Source of the DNA: Gemmobacter sp.
Lineage (GTDB): Bacteria > Pseudomonadota > Alphaproteobacteria > Rhodobacterales > Rhodobacteraceae
DNA: 64,000 nt
Reading direction: 5' to 3'
NCBI RefSeq assembly: GCF_034676705.1
Contig: NZ_JAUCBS010000013.1
Span: 1,523,501-1,587,500, forward strand
This document shows, in pieces, positions 28,340-37,301 of this stretch (position 1 is the stretch's first letter; every line of letters begins with the position of its first letter). The notes beneath the pieces were generated by a model. The model saw nothing but the letters and a program-made list of their open reading frames with translations, searched no databases and was not told where the DNA came from. The translations under genes were made by a program, and so were the position numbers.

Positions 28340-28373
28340 GGGGCGCGGCCGGGCCGGTCGCGCCCCTTCTTCG
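28340..28373 (+). terminator. Terminator after katG
   Basis: Eight-base outer stem GGGGCGCG with its complement, extended by a short inner stem and followed by TTCTTCGTT, 22 bases after the katG stop. Confidence 0.7.
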
Positions 28374-28394
28374 TTGCGTCTTTCGGGGGCGTCG

Positions 28395-28460
28395 CCGGGG
28401 GGCGCTGCCCCCCACGGCCTTGCGGCCTCCCCCCGGGGTATTTCAGGCAAGATGATGAGG
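28395..28460 (+). repeat. Dispersed intergenic repeat, divergent copy 3
   Basis: GGGGGGCGCTGCCCCCC hairpin, then ACGGCCTTGCGGCC, a C-run and GGGGTATTTCAGGCAAGATG. Same architecture as the family, but the core and tail differ (GTATTTCAGG instead of GATATTTGG). Confidence 0.75.
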
Positions 28461-28538
28461 GAACCGGGTGGCGCGCGATCCCGTTTGATCGTCGGGGCGG
28501 CAGGTATAGTCTGTCGCCACGACTCGGGGAGGGATGCG

Positions 28539-29384
28539 ATGCGGTTTGGCGGGCAAAGGCGGAGCCGGAATGTCGAGGATCGGCGCGCGCAGGGCGGGCG
28601 CGGCGGCGCGGTGGGCGGGATTTCCGGCGTGGCGCTGCTGGCGGTGCTGGCGATCGGCTATTTCACCGGAATCGACGTGACGCCCTTTCTGCAAGGGCTG
28701 GATCAGGGCGGCGCCCCCGGCGAAACCCGCGAGCTGAGCGCCGAGGAAGAACAGGCCGGTGTCTGGGTTTCGCAGGTGCTGGGCACCACCGAGGATGTCT
28801 GGGCCGAGCGGTTCCGCACCGAGCTGGGGGCAAGCTACGCCCCGCCGGTGCTGGTGCTGTATGCCGGGGTCACGCAAAGCCCCTGTGGCGGGGCCTCGGG
28901 CGCCACGGGGCCGTTCTATTGCCCGGGGGACAGCAAGATTTATCTGGATACCGAATTCTTCGCCACCATGGCCCGCCAGCTGGGCGCGCCGGGCGAGATT
29001 GCGGCGGCCTATGTGATCGCCCATGAGGTGGCCCATCATGTGCAGGATGAACTGGGGATCCTGTCCAAGGCCAATGCGGCGCGGGCGCGGATGAGCCAGA
29101 CCGATTCCAACGCCGTTTCGGTGCGCATAGAATTGCAGGCCGATTGTCTGGCGGGCGTCTGGGCGGAAAGCGTGAATTCGCTGCTGAAGCCGGGCGACAT
29201 CGAACAGGCGATCAATGCGGCGCGCCAGATCGGCGATGACATGTTGCAGCGCCGGGCCGGCCAGGTGCCGCAGCCGCATACCTTCAGCCATGGAACCTCG
29301 GCCCAGCGGGTGCGCTGGTTTACCCGCGGCTACGAACAGGGCCGCATGGACAGCTGCGATACCTTCGGGACCGACCGGCTGTGA
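28539..29384 (+). CDS. Neutral zinc metallopeptidase (YpfJ/Zn_peptidase family)
   Basis: The 281-residue protein has a short basic N-terminus, one membrane helix (GISGVALLAVLAIGYFTGI, about 28-46) and a periplasmic domain with the HExxH zinc motif as AHEVAHHVQDELG. A Cys pair (SPCGG...PFYCPGD) and the ELQADCLAGVWA motif, giving the third zinc ligand region, fit the YpfJ family. It is a membrane-anchored predicted protease of unknown substrate. It overlaps the following phosphatase gene by four bases. Confidence 0.9.
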   Translation: MRFGGQRRSRNVEDRRAQGGRGGAVGGISGVALLAVLAIGYFTGIDVTPFLQGLDQGGAPGETRELSAEEEQAGVWVSQVLGTTEDVWAERFRTELGASYAPPVLVLYAGVTQSPCGGASGATGPFYCPGDSKIYLDTEFFATMARQLGAPGEIAAAYVIAHEVAHHVQDELGILSKANAARARMSQTDSNAVSVRIELQADCLAGVWAESVNSLLKPGDIEQAINAARQIGDDMLQRRAGQVPQPHTFSHGTSAQRVRWFTRGYEQGRMDSCDTFGTDRL

Positions 29385-29860
29385 CCCTGCCGGCGGCGGA
29401 ACTGCCGGTGGGGGTAGGCTGGCTGTCGCTGTCGCCCTTGCCGGGGCGGGGGGGCGATCTGGCCGGGGATGTGGCGGGGCTGGTGCGCTGGCAGGCAGAC
29501 CTGGTGGTCAGCCTGACCGAGGCGGCCGAAATGACGACCGGCGATCTGCCAGGCGTGCTGGCGGCGGCGGGGATCGGCTGGCGGCATGTGCCGGTGCCGG
29601 ATTATGGCGTGCCGGGGGATGTGGCCGGGGGGATCGAGGAGCTGTCGGCGCTGTTGGCAGGGGGGCGGCGGATCGCGCTGCATTGCATGGGCGGTTGCGG
29701 GCGGTCGGGCATGCTGGCGCTGCGGCTGATGGTGCAGGCGGGCGAGGCGCCGGCCGATGCGCTGGCGCGGTTGCGGGCGGTGCGGCCCTGTGCGGTGGAA
29801 ACGCCCGCGCAGCTGGACTGGGCGGTGTCAGCCGATCAGGCCAAGCGTCCGGGCGCCTGA
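29381..29860 (+). CDS. Protein tyrosine/dual-specificity phosphatase family protein
   Basis: The 159-residue protein has the Cx5R phosphatase loop HCMGGCGRSG (Cys102, Arg108) and a likely general acid, Asp74, in VPVPDYGVP. It resembles the CDKN3/DSP-like cyclic phosphatases. It is translationally coupled to the metallopeptidase gene by a four-base overlap. Its last 33 bases overlap the end of the HAD phosphatase gene on the other strand. Substrate unknown. Confidence 0.87.
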   Translation: MTLPAAELPVGVGWLSLSPLPGRGGDLAGDVAGLVRWQADLVVSLTEAAEMTTGDLPGVLAAAGIGWRHVPVPDYGVPGDVAGGIEELSALLAGGRRIALHCMGGCGRSGMLALRLMVQAGEAPADALARLRAVRPCAVETPAQLDWAVSADQAKRPGA

Positions 29861-30472
29861 CAGCAGGTCCGGCGCCACCAGCGTGGCATGGCGGCCATCG
29901 GTCGCCAGCACGTCGGGCACCTGAACCACGGTCATGCCGGCCGCCATGGCGGATCTTGCGCCGATGTCGCTGTCCTCGAACGCCAGGCAGCGGGCGGGGG
30001 CGGCGCCAAGGCGATCGGCGGCCAGCAGGAAGGGTTCGGGATGCGGCTTGGCGTTGGTCACGCAATCGCGGGTGACAAGGGTGGCGAAATGGCCCAGCAA
30101 CCCGGCGCGGCCCAGTTTCCATTCCGCCCCCGCCCGGCGGCTGGAGGTGGCGACGGCCAGCCGGTGCCCCAGTGCCGACAGCTGGTCCAGCAGATCGGCG
30201 GCACCGGGGCGCAGCGGCACGCCTTCGGTTTCCACATGGGCGCGGAAGGCGGCCATCCAGTCGGCGCGCAACGCCTCGATCCCCGCATCGGGGCCAAGGG
30301 CCGCGCGCAGGAGCGCGGTCGATCCATCGCCATCCACCCCGATCAGGCTGTGGAACAGCGCCTCGGTCACGGGATGGCCATGGGCGGCGAACACCCGCAG
30401 GCCCGTGGCGACGGCGACGGATTCGCTGTCGATCAGCGTGCCGTCGAGATCGAAGATGATGGCGTCGAACAT
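29828..30472 (-). CDS. HAD family hydrolase (beta-phosphoglucomutase-like phosphatase)
   Basis: The 214-residue HAD protein begins MFDAIIFDLDGTLIDSE, with nucleophile Asp8 and acid/base Asp10. Motif II is in LAVATSSRR, and the motif III/IV region is NAKPHPEPFLLAADRLG...FEDSDIGARSA. The start at 30472 is chosen at the domain start; the frame stays open upstream into a repeat copy. It is probably a sugar-phosphate or small phosphoester phosphatase. The 3 prime end overlaps the tyrosine phosphatase gene tail-to-tail by 33 bases. Confidence 0.9.
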   Translation of the reverse strand: MFDAIIFDLDGTLIDSESVAVATGLRVFAAHGHPVTEALFHSLIGVDGDGSTALLRAALGPDAGIEALRADWMAAFRAHVETEGVPLRPGAADLLDQLSALGHRLAVATSSRRAGAEWKLGRAGLLGHFATLVTRDCVTNAKPHPEPFLLAADRLGAAPARCLAFEDSDIGARSAMAAGMTVVQVPDVLATDGRHATLVAPDLLSGARTLGLIG

Positions 30473-30544
30473 GGGAACCCCGGGGGCTGGTGCTGTGCGG
30501 GCGGACCTTAGCGCGATCCCGGGCGGCTGCAACCGCTGCCGGGT

Positions 30545-30633
30545 CCAGGGGGGCGCTGCCCCCATGGCGGGTGGCGGCGCGGGAAGGCAGGCGGCGCGCG
30601 GCCCCCCGGGATATTTGGATCAGAGCGAAATGG
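30545..30633 (+). repeat. Dispersed intergenic repeat, copy 4
   Basis: GGGGGGCGCTGCCCCC hairpin followed by ATGGCG as in copy 2, GC-rich spacer, C-run, GGGATATTTGGATCAGAG core and GCGAAATGG tail (core 30602-30633). It lies upstream of the thioesterase gene and of the divergent HAD gene. Confidence 0.9.
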
Positions 30634-30694
30634 CCGGACCGTTGACAGGGCAGGGGCCTGCGCCCATACCGGCCGGGGACCAGAGGGATGCGCC

Positions 30695-31120
30695 ATGGGA
30701 ATTGCCGAGCAATACATCAAGATCGTCGTCGACGGGCAGCCACCCTTTGCCCGCCATCTGGGCATCCGGGTGGTCTCGGCCAGCCCCGAGGAGGTGGTGG
30801 CGGAAATGCCGGTGACCGAGGCGCTGATCAACCGCAATGGTGTGCTGCATGGCGGGGCGCTGATGTCGCTGGCGGACAATACCGGGGGCACGGCGACCTT
30901 CCTGCATCTGGCCGAGGATGAGTTCACCACCACGTCGGAAAGCAAGACCAACTTCTTCCGGTCGCTGGAATTCGGCGATACCGCCCGCGCGGTGGCGCGG
31001 CTGTTGCACAACGGCCGGACGACCAAGGTGTGGCAGACCTCGATCTATCGGGGCGATGGCAAGCTGGCGGCGCAGGTCACCCAGACCCAGATGATCCTGA
31101 AGCGGGCCGCGCGCGGCTGA
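30695..31120 (+). CDS. PaaI-family hotdog thioesterase
   Basis: The 141-residue single hotdog domain has the PaaI active-site segment NRNGVLHGGALMSLADNTGGTATFLHL, with the usual Asn/Gly-Asp pattern. It hydrolyses an acyl-CoA; the natural substrate is not apparent and no CoA pathway genes are adjacent. The start follows CCAGAGGGATGCGCC. Hairpins around its stop codon (31104-31130, loop holding TGA) separate it from the convergent CorC-like gene. Confidence 0.88.
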   Translation: MGIAEQYIKIVVDGQPPFARHLGIRVVSASPEEVVAEMPVTEALINRNGVLHGGALMSLADNTGGTATFLHLAEDEFTTTSESKTNFFRSLEFGDTARAVARLLHNGRTTKVWQTSIYRGDGKLAAQVTQTQMILKRAARG

Positions 31121-31155
31121 GGCGCGGCCCCGGCTGGTCAGCGGCGGCTGACCAG
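31104..31155. terminator. Two adjacent hairpins around convergent stop codons
   Basis: First stem GGGCCGCGC/complement at 31104-31130 has the thioesterase TGA in the loop. Second stem CTGGTCAGC/complement at 31134-31155 carries the CorC-like stop in its left arm. No T-run. Possible bidirectional terminator. Confidence 0.4.
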
Positions 31156-32412
31156 CAGCTTGTCGATGCGCCGGCCGTCGAGGTCCAGCACCTCGATCCG
31201 CCAGCCGGGCAGGTCCAGATGCGCGCCGACCGGGGGCAGCAGGCCCATGCGGTCGATCACCAGGCCGGCGACGGTGGTATAGTCGCGGTCGGCGTCCAGC
31301 GTCAGGCCGATCAGGTCGGCGAATTCGTCGGCGGGCATCCAGCCGGCCACCAGCAGGCTGCCATCGTCGCGGGTGATGGTTTTCGGTTCGGCATCGGTTT
31401 CATCGGCGAAGGTGCCGGTGATGCCCTCCATCACGTCCATCGGGGTGATGATGCCTTCGAAATGGCCGTATTCGTCATAGACCAGCAGCATGCGGGCCGG
31501 GGTGGCGCGCAGCGCCTCGATGACCTGTAGCGCGGGCAGGCCGTCGCGCACCACCGGCGCCTCGATCATCAGGTTGCGCAGGGTGGTCTGGTCGTTGCGG
31601 GGGCGCGATTCGACGAAATCGTGCAGGGCGACGATGCCCGCGATGTCATCCTGCCCGCCATCGCGGACCGGCAGGCGCGAATGCCCGGTTTCGCGGAACC
31701 GGCGCAGCACGGCGGCGATGCTGTCGGTGATGTCCACCGCCTCGACCTCGTGCCGGGGGGTCATCAGGGCGCGGGCGGTGCGGTCGGCGGTGCGCATGAC
31801 GCCGGCGATCATCCGGGTCTCGGCCTCGTCCATCACGCCGGCGCTTTCCGCCTCGGAGATCACCATGCGGACCTCCTCGTCGGTCATGCTGCGGTCCGAG
31901 GCGCCGGACTGGCCCAGCAGCGCCAGCACCAGCTTGCCCGAGCGGTCCAGCAGCCAGACCAGCGGGGCCGCGCCGATGGCGATGGCGCGCATCAGGGGCG
32001 CCACGCGGGCGGCGACGGTTTCGGGCGCGCGCAGGGCCACCTGCTTGGGCACCAGTTCGCCGAAGATCAGCGACAGATAGGTGATCGCGACGACCACGCC
32101 GCCCACCCCCAGCGTATGCGCCAGCGTGGGAGACAGGCCCGATGCGGCCAGCGCGCCCGCCAGCCGCACGCCCAGCGTGGCGCCGGAAAAGGCGCCCGAC
32201 AGCACCCCGACCAGCGTGATGCCGATCTGGACCGATGACAGGAAGCGGCCCGGATCCTCGGCCAGGCGGATGGCGGTTGCGGCGCCGCTGCTGCCCTGTG
32301 CCGCCATCACCTTCAGCCGCGCGCCGCGGGCCGAGACGATGGCCAGTTCCGACATGGCCAGCAGCCCGTTCAGCAGGGTGAGGACGACGACGATGGCGAT
32401 TTCAAGTGCCAT
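31138..32412 (-). CDS. CorC/HlyC-family CNNM transporter-associated protein (DUF21 + CBS pair)
   Basis: The 424-residue protein has an N-terminal DUF21/CNNM membrane domain with about four helices (about 1-190). Then come two CBS domains (RTARALMTPRHEVEAVD... and MLLVYDEYGHFEGIITPMDVM) and a C-terminal CorC_HlyC domain (about 340-424). Such proteins are linked to magnesium/cobalt efflux; the older hemolysin name is misleading. The next gene on the strand (exoD-like) is 9 bases upstream, suggesting an operon. Confidence 0.92.
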   Translation of the reverse strand: MALEIAIVVVLTLLNGLLAMSELAIVSARGARLKVMAAQGSSGAATAIRLAEDPGRFLSSVQIGITLVGVLSGAFSGATLGVRLAGALAASGLSPTLAHTLGVGGVVVAITYLSLIFGELVPKQVALRAPETVAARVAPLMRAIAIGAAPLVWLLDRSGKLVLALLGQSGASDRSMTDEEVRMVISEAESAGVMDEAETRMIAGVMRTADRTARALMTPRHEVEAVDITDSIAAVLRRFRETGHSRLPVRDGGQDDIAGIVALHDFVESRPRNDQTTLRNLMIEAPVVRDGLPALQVIEALRATPARMLLVYDEYGHFEGIITPMDVMEGITGTFADETDAEPKTITRDDGSLLVAGWMPADEFADLIGLTLDADRDYTTVAGLVIDRMGLLPPVGAHLDLPGWRIEVLDLDGRRIDKLLVSRR

Positions 32413-32421
32413 TCGGCAAGC

Positions 32422-33105
32422 CTAGCTGGAGAAGACGTGGAAAAGGAGATAGGCGATCGTCTTGACCAGCGCCCAGACGACGCCCCAGACGATCAGCAGC
32501 GACAGCACCCCGATGATGGATCCGGCCAGGATCCACAGCCCGTCGCGTTCCAGGATGCCCAGGGCGATGATGCTGATGGCAAAGGCCGGCAGCATGTTGC
32601 CCAGGGGGATCGGCAGGAACAGCACCATGGCCATGGCCAGGCACAGCGCGCCGACGGCGCGTTCGGCGGTGGGGGTGGTGAATTCCTCCATCCGCACCTT
32701 CAGCAGCTTTTCCGCCCGCGCCAGCATGGGAGAGATCTTGCTTACCACGGTCGCGAAATCCCGCCGGGCCATGGAGCGGTCCTTGATGAACTTGGGCAGC
32801 CAGGGGGTGCGGCCCAGCATCAGTTGCAGCGTCAGGTAGACCAGCGGCAGCCCCAGGATGGCCGAGGTGCCGGGGGGCGTCGGCACCACGTTGGGCAGCG
32901 CGAAGATCAGCAGCAGGGCCCCGAAGGCGCGCAGCTGCATCGCCTCCATCAGGTCGGCGACCGAGATACGCTCGCGCACCGGATCCGAGGCGATTTCCTC
33001 CAGCAGCACCGACAGCCGCTTGGTATCGGCGGTGGGCGGGGCCGGGGGGGGCTCGGGCGGCAGCGGGGGCAGGAACGGGCTGCGGTTGGGTGGCACGGGC
33101 GTCAT
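32422..33105 (-). CDS. ExoD-family exopolysaccharide synthesis protein
   Basis: I start at 33105 (GAAAGG ribosome site on the minus strand), giving 227 residues; an upstream ATG at 33126 would add seven. A proline-rich N-terminus (PPLPPEPPPAPP) is followed by the ExoD domain: LMEAMQLRAFGALLLIFALPNVVPTPPGTSAILGLPL and several membrane helices. ExoD was first linked to exopolysaccharide and alkali tolerance in rhizobia, but its molecular role is unclear. Nine bases before the CorC-like gene. Confidence 0.87.
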   Translation of the reverse strand: MTPVPPNRSPFLPPLPPEPPPAPPTADTKRLSVLLEEIASDPVRERISVADLMEAMQLRAFGALLLIFALPNVVPTPPGTSAILGLPLVYLTLQLMLGRTPWLPKFIKDRSMARRDFATVVSKISPMLARAEKLLKVRMEEFTTPTAERAVGALCLAMAMVLFLPIPLGNMLPAFAISIIALGILERDGLWILAGSIIGVLSLLIVWGVVWALVKTIAYLLFHVFSS

Positions 33106-33145
33106 GCGGCGGCCTTTCGTTGGCATGCGGCGGCTGTCCGTCGGG

Positions 33146-33172
33146 GCCGGGCCCCCCGAACGGGGGCCCGGC
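33146..33172 (-). terminator. Hairpin after secDF
   Basis: Eleven-base stem GCCGGGCCCCC with its complement around a five-base loop, 6 bases past the secDF stop. No T-run on the minus strand, so termination is uncertain. Confidence 0.45.
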
Positions 33173-33178
33173 GACACC

Positions 33179-35812
33179 TTAGGCGTCGATCTTTGCGAAT
33201 TCGTGATCGGGGCCGTTCTTCTTGGGCTTGTCGGTGCGGTCCAGACCGATGAACAGCACGATGTTCTTGGCCACATACAGCGTCGACCAGGTGCCCAGCA
33301 GCACGCCCAGCAGCATGGCAAAGACGAAACCGCGGATCACGTCGCCGCCGAAGAACAGCAGCGCCAGCAGCGCGATCAGCGTGGTCATCGCCGTCATCAG
33401 GGTGCGGCCCAGCGTTTCGTTCGTGGTCAGGTTCATCATGTCGCGCAGCGGCATGGACTTGTATTTCGCCATGTTTTCCCGCAGGCGGTCAAAGATGACG
33501 ACGGTGTCGTTCACCGAATAGCCCAGGATCGTCAGCAGCGCCGCCACGATGGTCAGGTCGAACTTCAGCTGGAACAGCGAATAGATCCCGACCGTGACGA
33601 TCACGTCATGCAGCAGCGCGATGACCAGCCCGACGGCGAACTGCCATTCGAACCGCAGCCAGATATAGACGAGGATCCCGAAAGACCCCGCCGCAATCGC
33701 GGCAACTGCCAGCCAGATCAGTTCCGACGATACCTTCGGCCCGACCGATTCGACTTGCGGGAAGGTGATCGCCGGATCCACCGCCTTCAGCGCCGCTTCG
33801 ATGGTGGCGATGGTTTCGGGCGATACGGCCTCGGTTTCGTCCTGGGCCTGGATGCGGATCATCGCCACATGCTGGTCGGCGCGGAACGACGGGTCGAACA
33901 CCTGGGTGATCGCCACATCGCCCAGATCCAGCGTGGCCAGCGCATCGCGGTAGGTGCCCACATCGACCGCCATGGTCGATTCCGTGCGGATGGTCGTGCC
34001 GCCGCGGAAGTCGATGCCGAAGTTCAGACCCATGGTCAGCACCAGCAGCACCGAGGCCACCATCATCATGATCGAGGTGCCGAACGTGGCCCATTGCCAG
34101 CGGAAGAAGTCGATCTTGGTATCGCTGGGGACGAGCTTGATGAAGCCCTTCAGCGGTTTGCCGCGCGGCTTGCGCAGGGCGATCCAGGTGTGGATCAGCA
34201 GCCGCGTCACATAGACGGCGGTGAACATCGAGGTGATGATCCCGATCCCCAGCGTGATGGCAAAGCCGCGCACCGGGCCGGAACCGACGGCGAACATGAT
34301 CACGGCCGTCAGCAGGCCGGTGATGTTGCTGTCCATGATCGCCGACAGCGCCTTGTCAAAGCCCAGCTCGATCGCGCGGCCTATGGGCTTGCCGGCGCGC
34401 AATTCCTCGCGCGAGCGTTCAAAGATCAGCACGTTGGCATCAACGGCCATCCCCATCGTCAGCACGATGCCCGCGATGCCCGGCAGGGTCAGCGTGGCCC
34501 CCAGCACCGACAGGATGCCCAGGATCAGCAGCATGTTGATGGCCAGCGCGACGTTGGCGATCATGCCGTAGGTGCCATAGACCGCGACCATGAAGATGAT
34601 CACCGCCGCCATCCCGACGACCGAGGCCATCTTGCCGGCGTCGATGCTGTCCTGCCCCAGTTCGGGGCCGACGGTGCGTTCTTCCAGAAAGTCCATGCCG
34701 GCGGGCAGGGCGCCCGCGCGCAGCAGCACGGCCAGTTCGGTGCTTTCATCCACGGTGAAGCGCCCGGTGATGATGCCCGAACCGCCGGCGATGTGGCTTT
34801 GGATCGTGGGGGCCGAGATGACCTCGTTGTCCAGCACGATGGCAAAGGGGCGGCCGATGTTGGCGGCGGTGTAATCGCCGAACACCCGCGCCCCCGACGG
34901 GTTGAAGCGGAAGTTCACCGCCGGCCGGCCGTTCTGGTCGAATGCCGGCTGGGCATCCACCAGTTCTTCGCCGGTCACGACGGGCAGCTGTTCGATAACG
35001 TAGAACACCCCGGTCTCGTTCATCGAGGGCAGCACGACGGCGCCGGCGGGCGGCACCTCGCTGGCGCTGGAGGCCATGCCGACGACCGGGTTGAAGGTCA
35101 GTTTCGCGGTGGTGCCGATCAGGTCTTTCAGCTCGGCCGCCGATCCGATGCCGGGCACCTGGATCAGGATGCGGTCGCTGCCCTGGCGCTGGATCGTGGG
35201 TTCGCGGGTGCCCACCTCGTCCACCCGGCGGCGGATGATTTCAAGGCTTTGCCGCATGGTGCGGTCATCCATCGCGGCGCGTTCGGCATCCGACAGGCGG
35301 ATGGTCAGCGTGGTGCCGGCGGTGGTCACCTCGATGTCGTTCTGGCCGACGCCCGTCAGGGTGACGACCGGGGTTGCCAGCTTGCGGATGGCATCGGCGG
35401 CGGCCTGCATGCCGGCGGCATTGCCGATTTCCACCTTCAGCTCGCCCGCAGGTGCGCTGACGCGGCGGATGGCGCCGACCTGGTCGCGCAGGCCGCGCAG
35501 GTTGTCGCGCACCTCGGGCCAGAAGCTGTCCATCCGGGCGGCATACACATCCTGCACCCGCACTTCGGCCAGCAGATGTGCGCCGCCCCGCAGGTCCAGC
35601 CCCAGCGCCACAAGGCTGGAGGGCAGCCAGCTGGGCCAGCCGGCCAGATCGGCGGTCTGTTCAGGCGTCAGGGTCGTGCCGGTTTCCACCAGCGCGGCGG
35701 CATCGTTGTGCCGTTCGACCTGGGGGTAAAAGGCGTTGGGCAGGGCGGCCAGAAGCCCCCACAGGCAGATGCCCCATATGATGAGGCGTTTCCACAAGGC
35801 AGTATGTTGCAT
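33179..35812 (-). CDS. secDF: Protein translocase SecDF, fused
   Basis: The 877-residue protein fuses SecD (about 1-560) and SecF (about 580-877). SecD shows an N-terminal helix, GLDLRGGAHLLAEV, the periplasmic P1 region and the helices with GIAGIVLTMGMAVDANVLIFERSREE. SecF starts with FGTSIMMMVASVLL and GLNFGIDFRGG and contains GYSVNDTVVIFDRLREN. It uses the proton gradient to assist Sec export at the periplasmic side. Fusion is common in this group of alphaproteobacteria, while many other bacteria use two genes. No yajC gene is adjacent. Confidence 0.96.
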   Translation of the reverse strand: MQHTALWKRLIIWGICLWGLLAALPNAFYPQVERHNDAAALVETGTTLTPEQTADLAGWPSWLPSSLVALGLDLRGGAHLLAEVRVQDVYAARMDSFWPEVRDNLRGLRDQVGAIRRVSAPAGELKVEIGNAAGMQAAADAIRKLATPVVTLTGVGQNDIEVTTAGTTLTIRLSDAERAAMDDRTMRQSLEIIRRRVDEVGTREPTIQRQGSDRILIQVPGIGSAAELKDLIGTTAKLTFNPVVGMASSASEVPPAGAVVLPSMNETGVFYVIEQLPVVTGEELVDAQPAFDQNGRPAVNFRFNPSGARVFGDYTAANIGRPFAIVLDNEVISAPTIQSHIAGGSGIITGRFTVDESTELAVLLRAGALPAGMDFLEERTVGPELGQDSIDAGKMASVVGMAAVIIFMVAVYGTYGMIANVALAINMLLILGILSVLGATLTLPGIAGIVLTMGMAVDANVLIFERSREELRAGKPIGRAIELGFDKALSAIMDSNITGLLTAVIMFAVGSGPVRGFAITLGIGIITSMFTAVYVTRLLIHTWIALRKPRGKPLKGFIKLVPSDTKIDFFRWQWATFGTSIMMMVASVLLVLTMGLNFGIDFRGGTTIRTESTMAVDVGTYRDALATLDLGDVAITQVFDPSFRADQHVAMIRIQAQDETEAVSPETIATIEAALKAVDPAITFPQVESVGPKVSSELIWLAVAAIAAGSFGILVYIWLRFEWQFAVGLVIALLHDVIVTVGIYSLFQLKFDLTIVAALLTILGYSVNDTVVIFDRLRENMAKYKSMPLRDMMNLTTNETLGRTLMTAMTTLIALLALLFFGGDVIRGFVFAMLLGVLLGTWSTLYVAKNIVLFIGLDRTDKPKKNGPDHEFAKIDA

Positions 35813-35925
35813 GGATAAGGTCCAGAAGCGCCCCCTTGCCGCGCGATGGGCGCAGGTGGGGCGGGTCTACGGGTAGCAAACGCCTCTGACCCGCAGGTCA
35901 GGGGGCGGCGAGGGGGGGCGCGCGA

Positions 35926-36297
35926 TCAGGCCAGCGGTGGCGCGCGCGGCGCCTGCCGGGCGCAGGGCGCGGCAGGGGGGCAGGCGGCGGGGCTGACGGC
36001 GCGGGCCGGAACGGCGGGCAGCCAGACGGGGCCGGTCACCCCAAGCGGCACCGTGACCATGCCGGGCGGCGCGCCGGGGCTGCGGTCATCGCTGCCGCGC
36101 TTGGCCACCAGCGTGGCGCGCGGGGCCTGTCCCTTGTCGGTGGTCATGGCGGCCGCCGTCAGCAGGGCCGCCGCAGGCCCGGCGCCGCTGGCCAGTCCGG
36201 CCGGGCGCGGGTGCCACAGAAGCGCAACGGCAAGCACCATCAGCAAGGCGATAAGCCTTGCCCCCGTCAGGCGCAGCAGGGATGCCGAAGCGTTCAT
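35926..36297 (-). CDS. Hypothetical protein with one N-terminal membrane helix
   Basis: From the ATG at 36297 the frame gives 123 residues: an N-terminal signal-anchor (LTGARLIALLMVLAVALLWH) then an Ala/Pro-rich low-complexity region with two late Cys residues (PAACPPAAPCARQ). An alternative start at 36315 adds six residues. It is not a recognised family. The low complexity in a GC-rich genome makes coding status uncertain. It lies 80 bases from the next gene on the same strand. Confidence 0.4.
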   Translation of the reverse strand: MNASASLLRLTGARLIALLMVLAVALLWHPRPAGLASGAGPAAALLTAAAMTTDKGQAPRATLVAKRGSDDRSPGAPPGMVTVPLGVTGPVWLPAVPARAVSPAACPPAAPCARQAPRAPPLA

Positions 36298-36377
36298 GCG
36301 CCATGCGTCGCACATTCCGCCGGCGAAGGCAAACACGCGCTGATGCCGGTTTCGTGATCGGGCAGTGCCCCGCCGCG

Positions 36378-37250
36378 CTACCGTGCCGGGGCGAAGCGGT
36401 AGAACAGGTTCGGTTCCGCCACCAGAAACAGCCTGCCGTCGGGGGCGGTCGCCACCCCTTCGGCCTGGGCAATGGCGGCCGGCAGGCCGGATTGCCCCGC
36501 CCCCAGCCCCATCCGCCCCAGCAACCGGCCGGCGGCATCATATTCCACCACCGCCGCCGACAGATGGCTGAGCAGCAGCACATGCCCCGTTGCCGCGTCC
36601 ACCGTCAGCGACGACAGGTCCAGCGTCATCAGCGACGACAGGCTGGCCGGGTGCCAGTCCGCCACCGGCGGGGTGCCGGCCAGCGGGCGGGCGGCGGCAT
36701 CGAACCCGTCCAGCACCATCACCCGCATGGGCAGCATTTCCTGCGCCAGAAACAGGCGGTTGTGCGCCTCGTCCCACGAAATCCCCTCGATCCCCATGTT
36801 GTGCCAGGCGCCGATGCCGGTGTCGATCACCGCGTCCGATGCCACGCGCGCGGTGTCGGGCGCGATGGTCACCCGGTGCAGGCGCTGGTCGCGCTCATCG
36901 GCGATCAGGAAGATGTCGCCCGCCACATGGGTGATGCCTTCGGGGTCGGCGAACCCCTCCAGCGGCAGCACGCGCAGCATGGCGCCGGCCTGGGTCAGCT
37001 CGACCACCCGAGGCGGGCGGTTGGTCACGGAAAACAGCGTGCCGCTGGCCGAGGACCAGGTCAGGCCCGACAGGTTGTCGGCCACGCCCGCCACCGGATG
37101 GCCGGGAATGTCGGCGACATGGCCGCGCGCCAGCAGGCCGCCCCCTTCGGGGACAAAGGGCCAGGACAGCAGCGGCATGGCCGCAGGGCCGAACGCGGCA
37201 CCCGTCAGGGCAAGCGCACCGACGACCAGGGGCAGCAGGGCAAGACGCAT
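36378..37250 (-). CDS. SdiA-regulated/YjiK-like beta-propeller protein
   Basis: The 290-residue protein starts at 37250 with a hydrophobic signal segment (LALLPLVVGALALTGAA). It then shows the YjiK/SdiA-regulated pattern: DNLSGLTWSSASGTLFSVTNRPPRVVEL, GFADPEGITHVAGDIFLIADERDQRL and GIEGISWDEAHNRLFLAQE. This is a periplasmic or surface beta-propeller of unknown function. The frame is open upstream, but the signal peptide supports this start. Confidence 0.8.
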   Translation of the reverse strand: MRLALLPLVVGALALTGAAFGPAAMPLLSWPFVPEGGGLLARGHVADIPGHPVAGVADNLSGLTWSSASGTLFSVTNRPPRVVELTQAGAMLRVLPLEGFADPEGITHVAGDIFLIADERDQRLHRVTIAPDTARVASDAVIDTGIGAWHNMGIEGISWDEAHNRLFLAQEMLPMRVMVLDGFDAAARPLAGTPPVADWHPASLSSLMTLDLSSLTVDAATGHVLLLSHLSAAVVEYDAAGRLLGRMGLGAGQSGLPAAIAQAEGVATAPDGRLFLVAEPNLFYRFAPAR

Positions 37251-37301
37251 CGGGACACCCGTTGAAAGGCAGCCCCGGGTGCCGGGGCCGCCGCCGGCCA
37301 C

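Noticed and set aside
31138..32412. Hemolysin function for the CorC-like gene
   Set aside because: DUF21-CBS-CorC proteins are ion-transport related; the hemolysin name comes from an old annotation and nothing here supports a toxin.
32858..35818. A 986-codon frame antisense to secDF
   Set aside because: secDF on the minus strand has all family motifs; the antisense frame is His/Asp/Gly/Gln-rich without structure.
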